A stretch of 14,167 nt of DNA from the NCBI GenBank assembly GCA_002697705.1, contig NZXL01000035.1, positions 23,012 to 37,178 on the forward strand. Direction: 5' to 3'. Shown here piece by piece: positions 7,822-14,167 of the stretch (within the stretch, counting starts at the first letter, position 1; every line of letters starts with the position of its first letter). Under the pieces are notes generated by a model. The model was not told the DNA's origin. It worked only from the letters and a program-made list of their open reading frames with translations, and did not search any database. Origin of the DNA: Methanobacteriota archaeon. Its GTDB lineage: Archaea; Thermoplasmatota; Poseidoniia; Poseidoniales; Poseidoniaceae. The position numbers and the translations under genes were made by a program.

Positions 7822-8298
7822 ATGGCCGGATATTGGTTAATGAAGTCAGAACCGCATGTTTACCCATTTGAACAATTGATTTCTGATGGCTCTACTCATT
7901 GGGATGGAGTTAGGAATTATCAGGCTCGAAATATGATGAGAGATGATATGAAGCAAGGAGATTTGGTTCTTTTTTATCATTCGAATTTCAAGCCACCACA
8001 TGTAGCCGGTGTCGCTAGAGTGTGCCGTGAAGGTTATCCTGATTTTACTGCACAGGATGTCAATTCAAAATATTTTGATCCAAAAGCAACACCAGATAAT
8101 CCCAGATGGATGATGGTTGATATTGAACCAGTAGTTGAATTTCAAAACATTGTAAGTCTACAAGAAATTAAAGAAAATCCAAAATGTGATGATATGTTAC
8201 TTGTCAGAAAAGGCCAGAGACTTTCTGTACAGCCTGTAGAAGAGTTTCATTTCCATACGGTATTAGAAATGGGCGGTATAGATCCTAAAACTCTCTAG
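7822..8298 (+). CDS. EVE-domain protein (PUA-like fold)
   Basis: From the ATG at 7822 this is a 158-residue protein that is essentially one EVE domain, beginning MAGYWLMKSEP, the usual start of this family (compare the THYN1/YWLMKSEP group). Further family signatures are WDGVRNYQARN, GDLVLFYHS and the VAGVARV strand. EVE domains have a PUA-like fold; several are known to bind modified bases such as 5-methylcytosine in DNA or modified nucleotides in RNA, with an aromatic cage. A role in reading base modification is therefore likely but not shown. The frame is open further upstream with ATGs at 7765, 7774, 7798 and 7801; the two earliest overlap the end of the exporter gene. I prefer 7822 because it gives the family-typical N-terminus and has GGAAG at 7813-7817 in front of it; a GGTGA at 7780-7784 is rather far (13 nt) from 7798. 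The gene ends 8 bp before the aminotransferase. Confidence 0.85.
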   Translation: MAGYWLMKSEPHVYPFEQLISDGSTHWDGVRNYQARNMMRDDMKQGDLVLFYHSNFKPPHVAGVARVCREGYPDFTAQDVNSKYFDPKATPDNPRWMMVDIEPVVEFQNIVSLQEIKENPKCDDMLLVRKGQRLSVQPVEEFHFHTVLEMGGIDPKTL

Positions 8299-8302
8299 GT
8301 GA
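8298..8302 (+). promoter_or_regulatory. Ribosome-binding site overlapping the EVE stop codon
   Basis: GGTGA begins on the last base of the EVE stop codon (TAG, 8296-8298) and lies 4 nt before the ATG at 8307. This placement suggests that the EVE gene and the aminotransferase are on one transcript and may be translationally coupled. Confidence 0.6.
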
Positions 8303-8306
8303 TTTA

Positions 8307-9524
8307 ATGTCAACCGAACAAATTCCAGTTTCTAAAAGAGCCTCCAGCATTGAATATGCTATTAGAGACGTAGTCGTTCCTGCGACAGAACTGGAAAAGC
8401 AAGGTCATAAAATTTTGAAACTGAATATTGGCGACCCAATTGCATACCCTGGTTTGCCGACACCTAAGCATATGGTGGATGCATATGTTGGTGCTTTACA
8501 GGATGGTCGGAATGGATATTCACCATCATATGGTTTGCCAGAACTTAGATCGGCAATTGCTCATGATGAGAGAAGAAAAGGATGGAATGCCAGCGAGGAG
8601 GACATCTATGTTTGTCACGGTGTTACTGAAGCCTTACAAATTATTTTTGCAGCAACATTGGAAGAAGGCTCCAAAGTTTTAGCACCAGGACCTCATTATC
8701 CACCTTACATGGCTTATCCACAAATGTATGGTGCAGAAACTGTGGAGTATAAACTGAAACCAGATGATGGTTGGTCTGTAGATTTTGATGATATCGAGGA
8801 AAAAATGGATAATAGTGTTAGACTTTTAGTTTTGATAAATCCAAACAATCCGTGTGGTAATGTTTCTGGTAAGGATGAAATTTTCAGATTACTTTCGATT
8901 GCTAGAAAGTGGCCTAATTGTATGATTGTTGCTGATGAAATATATGATGGATTAGACTTTACTGGGGAACAAGTTAGTGTTGCAAGTCTATCAAATGATG
9001 TTCCAGTATTTTCTCTTAATGGTGTATCAAAAGTTTTCTATGCACCTGGCTGGAGAATCGGATATTTGGCAATTCACGACCCCAAAAAGAGATTACTTGA
9101 TGTTAGAGACGGCATAGAAAGACTCCTTCGCTCACGCTTGTGTGCTTCAACACCCGCTCAAATCGGATATTTGGCAGGTCTTGACTCGGATAGAACTTGG
9201 ATGAAGTCATATTCTGACAAAGTGATTAGGCAAAGAGACTTATGTGTTAGAAGAATTGCTGAAATCGATGGTCTCGAGGTTCAATCCGCAGGCGGTGCTT
9301 TCTACATGTTTGTCAGATTGACCGATGATAAATGGTCTAATAATGACAAAGAATTTGTTCTTCAATTATTGCATGAAGAACATGTGTTAGTTGTCCATGG
9401 AAGTGGCTTTTCACCTGAACTTGGTGGAGGGCATTTCCGTATTGTTTTCCTTCCTGATGAGGGAGTACTAGATGAGGCATTCAATCGAATTGAACGATTT
9501 CTAATACGCCATCGTGATTTCTAG
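8307..9524 (+). CDS. Class I/II PLP-dependent aminotransferase, alanine/aspartate type
   Basis: A 405-residue fold-type I aminotransferase of normal length. Motifs seen: LNIGDPIAYPG near residue 40, NPNNPCG (178-184) with the cofactor-binding Asn, ADEIY with D210 and Y213 for the PLP ring, SLNGVSKVFYAPGWRIGY with the Schiff-base lysine K242 and phosphate-contacting R250, and GHFRIVFLP with R378 for the substrate carboxylate. The KLNIGDP start and LNGVSK context resemble archaeal and E. coli AlaA/AlaT-type alanine aminotransferases, so transfer of the amino group between alanine and 2-oxoglutarate is the best guess. Aspartate, or another 2-oxo acid, is possible; specificity cannot be read from sequence by eye. 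The start is supported by GGTGA 4 nt upstream. With phosphoglycerate dehydrogenase and serine hydroxymethyltransferase in the same window, a part in serine/glycine metabolism is conceivable but unproven. Confidence 0.88.
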   Translation: MSTEQIPVSKRASSIEYAIRDVVVPATELEKQGHKILKLNIGDPIAYPGLPTPKHMVDAYVGALQDGRNGYSPSYGLPELRSAIAHDERRKGWNASEEDIYVCHGVTEALQIIFAATLEEGSKVLAPGPHYPPYMAYPQMYGAETVEYKLKPDDGWSVDFDDIEEKMDNSVRLLVLINPNNPCGNVSGKDEIFRLLSIARKWPNCMIVADEIYDGLDFTGEQVSVASLSNDVPVFSLNGVSKVFYAPGWRIGYLAIHDPKKRLLDVRDGIERLLRSRLCASTPAQIGYLAGLDSDRTWMKSYSDKVIRQRDLCVRRIAEIDGLEVQSAGGAFYMFVRLTDDKWSNNDKEFVLQLLHEEHVLVVHGSGFSPELGGGHFRIVFLPDEGVLDEAFNRIERFLIRHRDF

Positions 9525-9564
9525 CAGGCGAAGTATTGATGATAAGTAATAATGTGGGAGTATT

Positions 9565-12500
9565 ATGCAAGCAATGAAAAGAAGGAGTGTGGTTTTCCTC
9601 ATTGTCTCTTTTTTAGCTATTTATTCATTATCAATTGTTAGTGCCGAAGGAGGTTCCAATTCTGATTTTTCTATTGAACAATTACTTCCACTAATGTCCG
9701 CTCTAGTAATTTCTACTATGGTGTGGAGATGGTTCATTCCTAATCAATTGGCTAACCTTCAAGTTGCTTTTGAGATTGATGATGACCTGTATGAAGTTCA
9801 CAGAATTACGCGAGACGTTTCTGATGCACGTGAACTCTTGAGTGAAGGTTCCGTAGGATATGGTGTAGGACTATACATGATGGGAATGACAGGAATATTA
9901 ATCTTAATAGCAGAATTTATTTTCGATCCAGAGTCCTTTTTTGTTCCCGATTTATACATAATTGGATTACTAATATTAATTCCAATTTTAATCTCTCCTT
10001 GGGAGACATTGAATGCTCAGTTGACCAGTAAGAAACAAAAATCCTTATCTGGAAGTAAAATCGTTATTTTCGTTCGAAGGACTTTCACATTAATATTACT
10101 GATTACCTCTACTTTAGCAGTTCTATACTATGGTATGAATAAATCAGATGATTTATTCATTCAACCTGTATGGTTGGCTGCCGCAATGCTTGTTTTCATG
10201 TCACCAACAATTTTTGCATATGGCAGAATTATGGGGGCATCTTGGAATATGCTTTTGATAAATAAGTGGAGGACCTCTAATGGACGTAAGAATCCAATTG
10301 ACCCTGACAAGGCAGGAATTCTAAATAGATTATTTTCATTGATTCTTGTTATTTTTCTACTAACCATGCCACTCACCGCATTGAATGGTATAGTCACAGT
10401 AATTCATGTACTGCTAAACGAACCTACCAATTCAACAGAAGTTTTGAACTATGGAGGAATTATTGGCCATTCATTATATGAGCGTATTGATATTATTTCC
10501 GAGATTCTATTTGAATGGGAAATAATAAAGAGTATGCCACAGTTTTTATCGCTTTATCTTTCTTTGAATATTGCTATTGTTGGTCTTGCCTTCATTTTTG
10601 AATTAACTAGAAACTTAGTACTTGGTGGTCAAACGTTTGGTGGTGTATTTGGTGTAACACTAGATACTCCTCGTGAGATTAGATCTGAAGTTAGCGCACA
10701 AACAAGGCAATTGAAATTTGCTTTCGCTGGATTTTCGGGGTATACTGTACTGTTACTAGTTCTAGTTTGTTACAAGGAATTTGGCTCTCTGATGCCGTTT
10801 ACTGATTGGATTGAATCTAGGGGATTTGATGAGGGAATGCGTCTTTTGACTACATGGATGTTTATTGCTGTTGGACAAACAGTTTTCCTATTAACTTGGT
10901 TAGTCTCAACAATTAGATATTCATCTCTTCGTAAACTAAGATTTGACTTGAACCCCGATGAGAGGAGAGAAGGTGCAGTAAAACTTGCAGGTGGAGACTG
11001 GATGAGGACACTCGTCGATGAAGCTGCACTAGAGGAAGATATCGATTCATTAATACAATTTCAGAGACGTTCATTAGATGGTGACCCTGCATTGATTAGG
11101 CATGAAAAAGCAAGAGCTAGAATGTGGGAACTGGCTATTCGAGGTTTGTGGCCTTCTGCAATAGAAGAGGCTAGAAAGGTATTAGCACAATCAGGTGGAG
11201 ATGATGACGTTGCTCGAATGTTGATTGCTGTAGGTCACATGGCTTCAAGACGGCTTGATGCTGCTAGAGAAGCTCTTCATGGTCTTGAGCAACCGGAGGG
11301 ATATGATGAACCAGAATTGCTCAGTTTCGTCTGTGAATGGTTAGACCCATGGCAAGGAAATGTGGACGAAGATGATTTTTGGGACTGGGAAAATAATTCT
11401 TGTATTGACCATATTCAAAGTACTATGCAAATGATAAGAAATTGGAATCCGAGCCAAAGTTTAGAAATTATTCACAAAGATAGATTATCGCGTGTCGGTC
11501 AATTATCTCTTGTGTCACTTTTGCGAGCCCAAAGAATGCATGATGATGCCCTTGATATTTCTTTGAAGTTGGTCAGAGCAGACCCAACAGGAGTTCGACC
11601 AAGGATTGCTGCTGCACTGTGTCTTATCGACAAGGGTGATTGGCATAGCGCTAGGTCAATTGAGAAAGAACTTCTAGAGAGTGACTCTCATGACCCTAGA
11701 GTGTTAGCACTTTCGACAATTCTTGGGCAATCAATGGATGAAGAGGAATTCGAAGTTGCTTTGGTAACTGGTGAGGGCAAGAAAATGAAAAAATGGATCA
11801 ACAGTGCTCCAGTAAATTCAGTTGCTGCACTGGGAATTAAGGGTGGAATGGATGAAGCGATTAATGCTAACGTCCTAGTCACTGCCCATGAAGCAACAAG
11901 GCGTTCCATGCCTCCAAGATATTCATCTGGTAGGCTAACATTTGTTGCCAATGTCTTAATTCTGGTACCAATATGGATTTTATTAGGGATTTATGTTGCT
12001 TCTATTAGGACTGATATTCAAGGAGCAGCCGTTTCAGTAACTTTATTGCTACTCCATTATTCTTCTAGGAGATTACTATTGCAACAGAGGCGACAGATTC
12101 GGCACAGAGACCAGAAGGCTATGGTTGCGTATGCTAAGAGAATGAAGAGATTTAAGGTGGCGCCAAATAAGTCGAACATCCCTGTTGGAACCCACCTATT
12201 ATTATCTGGTATATTAGTCACTGTAAATGGAGTGGTTTTGGATATTGGAGTTCCTGCATGGCTAACCGAACATCTTCCAAAAGACTCTGATAAAACAGTT
12301 AGAGCAAGACTGAAAAGACGAAGTAAAAAGATAGCAAAATCTAGGCCACCAAGACTTCAGCCATTGGGTGAAGGATGGTGGTTAAAAAGGCCCAAGGAAG
12401 AAGGTTCTGAAGTTCCAGCATTGGAGAGATTAATTGGTCCTGTTGCATACAGAGGGAGACCATCATACATAGAGAGAAAATCTGGTAAAAACAAACGACC

Positions 12501-12687
12501 AACTGGAATGGTTAGGACATCTCCTAGACCTGCACATTCTGTAGATTTAGGTTCAAGAGGCATCCCAACCAATACTAGAAAGTCTGAACGTAAATCGAAA
12601 TTACCTAAAAACAATCCAAATGTTCGAGTCGGCAATTCTAAAAATTTACCCGGTTATGGTGGAAAAAACAGGAGACCACCTGTTTAA
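9565..12687 (+). CDS. Large multi-pass membrane protein with TPR-like cytoplasmic region, family unknown
   Basis: I do not recognise this 1040-residue protein. It starts with a signal-peptide-like stretch (basic KRR, hydrophobic core, ending near VSAEGG, about residue 29). Hydrophobic segments follow at about 40-59, 98-117, 128-145, 173-191, 202-220, 257-284, 325-346, 388-405 and 430-450. Residues about 460-790 are soluble and rich in paired helices of TPR character, for example AIEEARKVLAQ with RRLDAAREALHGL (around 520-577) and DDALDISLKLVRADP with GDWHSARSIEKELLESD (around 650-712). Further hydrophobic stretches lie at 793-812, 818-834 and 877-897, with a very basic linker at 836-876. The last 140 residues are Lys/Arg/Pro/Gly-rich and probably disordered, ending GGKNRRPPV. 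ATG 9565 is preferred over the in-frame ATG at 9574 because GGGAG (9556-9560) lies 4 nt upstream. The TPR-like part suggests a protein-binding scaffold. It lies 40 bp after the aminotransferase gene and may share its transcript. Confidence 0.75.
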   Translation: MQAMKRRSVVFLIVSFLAIYSLSIVSAEGGSNSDFSIEQLLPLMSALVISTMVWRWFIPNQLANLQVAFEIDDDLYEVHRITRDVSDARELLSEGSVGYGVGLYMMGMTGILILIAEFIFDPESFFVPDLYIIGLLILIPILISPWETLNAQLTSKKQKSLSGSKIVIFVRRTFTLILLITSTLAVLYYGMNKSDDLFIQPVWLAAAMLVFMSPTIFAYGRIMGASWNMLLINKWRTSNGRKNPIDPDKAGILNRLFSLILVIFLLTMPLTALNGIVTVIHVLLNEPTNSTEVLNYGGIIGHSLYERIDIISEILFEWEIIKSMPQFLSLYLSLNIAIVGLAFIFELTRNLVLGGQTFGGVFGVTLDTPREIRSEVSAQTRQLKFAFAGFSGYTVLLLVLVCYKEFGSLMPFTDWIESRGFDEGMRLLTTWMFIAVGQTVFLLTWLVSTIRYSSLRKLRFDLNPDERREGAVKLAGGDWMRTLVDEAALEEDIDSLIQFQRRSLDGDPALIRHEKARARMWELAIRGLWPSAIEEARKVLAQSGGDDDVARMLIAVGHMASRRLDAAREALHGLEQPEGYDEPELLSFVCEWLDPWQGNVDEDDFWDWENNSCIDHIQSTMQMIRNWNPSQSLEIIHKDRLSRVGQLSLVSLLRAQRMHDDALDISLKLVRADPTGVRPRIAAALCLIDKGDWHSARSIEKELLESDSHDPRVLALSTILGQSMDEEEFEVALVTGEGKKMKKWINSAPVNSVAALGIKGGMDEAINANVLVTAHEATRRSMPPRYSSGRLTFVANVLILVPIWILLGIYVASIRTDIQGAAVSVTLLLLHYSSRRLLLQQRRQIRHRDQKAMVAYAKRMKRFKVAPNKSNIPVGTHLLLSGILVTVNGVVLDIGVPAWLTEHLPKDSDKTVRARLKRRSKKIAKSRPPRLQPLGEGWWLKRPKEEGSEVPALERLIGPVAYRGRPSYIERKSGKNKRPTGMVRTSPRPAHSVDLGSRGIPTNTRKSERKSKLPKNNPNVRVGNSKNLPGYGGKNRRPPV

Positions 12688-12690
12688 AAT
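12683..12690 (+). promoter_or_regulatory. Possible TATA box for glyA
   Basis: TTTAAAAT overlaps the stop codon of the membrane-protein gene. An archaeal start site about 25 nt downstream would give a leader of roughly 15-20 nt before the glyA ATG at 12732. No Shine-Dalgarno sequence is visible in 12691-12731, in contrast to most genes in this window, which fits a short-leader or leaderless transcript of its own. This is a weak call from a single AT-rich match. Confidence 0.25.
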
Positions 12691-12731
12691 CAATCAATGT
12701 ATTCAAAGACCGTATGCACTGACGCTAAACT

Positions 12732-14045
12732 ATGAGCAGAGATAATGGTTCATGGAGACCAAGTGATTCTACCGTTTCAAAGGCTAAGAAAGTACTAGAC
12801 GCTACTGCTTCCAGCGGTGAACTTTATCGTAACGGACTTGGAATGATTGCATCGGAAAATATAGTTTCTCCAATGGTACAAAAAATAGTTGCAAGTGACT
12901 TACATGGTAGATATGCTGAAGGCCTACCTGGTAGGAGATATTACCAAGGTTGCGATGACTTTGATACGATAGAAAGTTTAGGAATAGATCTCGCAAAATC
13001 TGTATTCAATGCACCTTTTGCAAATATTCAGTCTACATCAGGTACCGTTTCAAATATTGCTGCTTTGAAAGCATTAGCAAAACCAGGAGATAAAATCACA
13101 GCAGTTTCAACCGCAGATGGAGGACACATATCTCATGCTAGAATGGGTGCTGTTGGTCTTCGTGACCTAGACTTATCCACTTATCCATGGGATGAAGATA
13201 GAATGGAGCCCGATATTGATGGAGCTTGTGCACTTATCAGAGAAATTCAACCTAAAGTATCACTAATTGGACAATCTGTATTTTTATTCCCAACTCCACT
13301 GAGAGAAATAGCAGATGCAGCCCATGAAGTGGGTTCAACAGTAATGTATGATGGTGCACATGTACTAGGTTTGATTGCTGGAGGAGTATTTCAAGATCCA
13401 CTTCGTGAAGGTGCTGATGTTATGACTGGGTCCTCTCACAAGACATTCCCAGGACCTCAAGGTGGATTTTTACTTTCATCATCAGAGGATGAAAAAATGC
13501 ACAAGAGATTGAATAATGCTATTTTCCCTGGAGTTTGTTCATCTTATCATTTGCACCATGTAGCAGGTAAAGTGGTTGCATTAGCTGAATTTGAAGAGTA
13601 TGGTCAATCCTATGCAGAAAACATTGTCAAGAATGCTCAATCATTCGCCCAGGCTTTAGCTGCTGAAGGTTTTGATGTACTTGCAGAAAGTCGTAATTAT
13701 ACTGCATCTCACCAGGTCTTAACTAGGCACGGAGAAACTGATTCAGGCGCTGGAGCAAAAGCTGCTGACTTACTTGAGCAGGCCGGAATAATCACCAATA
13801 TGAATATGCTTCCAGGTGACACTAAGGCTCTTTCACCCTCAGGACTCAGGCTTGGAGTTCAAGAATTGACCAGAGTTGGTATGGGTGCCAATGAAATGCA
13901 GGAAGTTGCCTCTCTATATGCTAGAGTTCTATTGAAAAATGAAAATCCAAGTTCTGTGAAAGAGGATGTTAGGAATCTAAAATCTGATTTCCAAATTATT
14001 CGTTATTGTTTCAATGAGTCTAATCAATCTGGCTATCCATTGTAG
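12732..14045 (+). CDS. glyA: Serine hydroxymethyltransferase (glycine hydroxymethyltransferase)
   Basis: A 437-residue PLP enzyme that interconverts serine and glycine, passing the C1 unit to tetrahydrofolate or, in some archaea, tetrahydromethanopterin; which carrier is used cannot be decided here. Signatures in order: IASENIVSP near the N-terminus, GRYAEGLPGRRYYQGC for substrate and cofactor contacts, TSGTVSN for PLP phosphate, GGHISH with H132 stacking on the PLP ring, YDGAHVLG with D207 contacting the pyridine nitrogen, GSSHKTFPGPQGG with the Schiff-base lysine K237, and SGLRLGVQELTR with R373 for the substrate carboxylate. The HKTFPGPQGG form is the general SHMT one and the protein looks intact. 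It starts 44 bp after the membrane-protein gene with no ribosome-binding site seen, and ends 9 bp before the next ORF, with which it is probably co-transcribed. Confidence 0.95.
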   Translation: MSRDNGSWRPSDSTVSKAKKVLDATASSGELYRNGLGMIASENIVSPMVQKIVASDLHGRYAEGLPGRRYYQGCDDFDTIESLGIDLAKSVFNAPFANIQSTSGTVSNIAALKALAKPGDKITAVSTADGGHISHARMGAVGLRDLDLSTYPWDEDRMEPDIDGACALIREIQPKVSLIGQSVFLFPTPLREIADAAHEVGSTVMYDGAHVLGLIAGGVFQDPLREGADVMTGSSHKTFPGPQGGFLLSSSEDEKMHKRLNNAIFPGVCSSYHLHHVAGKVVALAEFEEYGQSYAENIVKNAQSFAQALAAEGFDVLAESRNYTASHQVLTRHGETDSGAGAKAADLLEQAGIITNMNMLPGDTKALSPSGLRLGVQELTRVGMGANEMQEVASLYARVLLKNENPSSVKEDVRNLKSDFQIIRYCFNESNQSGYPL

Positions 14046-14054
14046 GTTTTGACA

Positions 14055-14167
14055 ATGCCATTAATTGATTCTGGTGAATCTTTAGTTGATTATGAGTTAA
14101 CAAGACGATTTAAGGAATATTTTTCCATGACCGATGGAGGTTCGATAAAAGATCCACATAATCATGA
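14055..14167 (+). CDS. Unrecognised protein, N-terminal 37 residues only (3' partial)
   Basis: An open frame starts with ATG at 14055, 9 bp after the glyA stop, and continues to the end of the window without a stop (MPLIDSGESLVDYELTRRF and onward, ending near KDPHNH). The N-terminus is acidic and polar, with no signal peptide or membrane segment and no motif that identifies a family. Tight spacing to glyA argues that it is a real gene in the same transcript. AGGTTTT at 14044-14050 is at best a weak ribosome-binding site. Too little is present to name a function. Confidence 0.5.
   Translation, partial: MPLIDSGESLVDYELTRRFKEYFSMTDGGSIKDPHNH

Noticed and set aside
7822..8298. EVE-domain protein as part of a restriction or defence system
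   Set aside because: EVE domains do occur in modification-dependent restriction, but here the protein is a stand-alone single domain with no nuclease, methyltransferase or McrB-like partner in the window.
8428..8682. Second plus-strand frame within the aminotransferase (His/Met-rich translation)
   Set aside because: The aminotransferase motifs in the main frame cover the same bases; the His/Met-rich composition is what a shifted frame of this AT-rich coding sequence produces.
1..14167. CRISPR arrays, insertion sequences, attachment sites and long repeats
   Set aside because: Reading through the window I found no regularly spaced repeats, transposase or integrase motifs, or terminal inverted repeats; base composition and gene style look uniform throughout.

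Overview
The window looks like chromosomal DNA of a planktonic archaeon, most likely a Thermoplasmatota lineage such as the marine Poseidoniales (Marine Group II) or a relative. The grounds are an archaeal-type valyl-tRNA synthetase (TIGR-like archaeal signatures such as a CSFGDQNDV segment in the editing domain, no C-terminal coiled coil), GGTGA-type Shine-Dalgarno sequences, AT-rich DNA, short intergenic gaps, and a large COG1033-type RND exporter with acidic Ca-binding-like loops. The assignment is inference; no rRNA or other phylogenetic marker is present.

Layout. (1) 1-726 (+) is the 3' part of a D-3-phosphoglycerate dehydrogenase-like gene, cut by the window edge. (2) 779-1918 (+) is a Y-family DNA polymerase IV. 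(3) 2033-4522 (-) is valS, convergent with dinB across a 114-bp gap and divergent from the next gene across a leader region with a GC-rich potential hairpin. (4) 4686-9524 (+) is a tightly packed run: a 1032-residue RND/MMPL-type exporter, an EVE-domain protein and a class I aminotransferase. (5) 9565-12687 (+) is a 1040-residue multi-pass membrane protein with a TPR-like cytoplasmic region that I cannot assign to a family. (6) 12732-14045 (+) is serine hydroxymethyltransferase, followed 9 bp later by the beginning of an unrecognised gene that runs off the right edge.

Functionally the window is mostly housekeeping. Three genes (phosphoglycerate dehydrogenase, an alanine-type aminotransferase and serine hydroxymethyltransferase) touch serine/glycine/one-carbon metabolism, although unrelated genes lie between them. 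DinB is a translesion polymerase; the EVE protein may read modified bases. I see no mobile element, CRISPR array, integrase, tRNA or rRNA. The least explained items are the large TPR-like membrane protein with its very basic tail and the unusual extracytoplasmic loop of the exporter. I do not see convincing evidence for a complete new defence or biosynthetic system.
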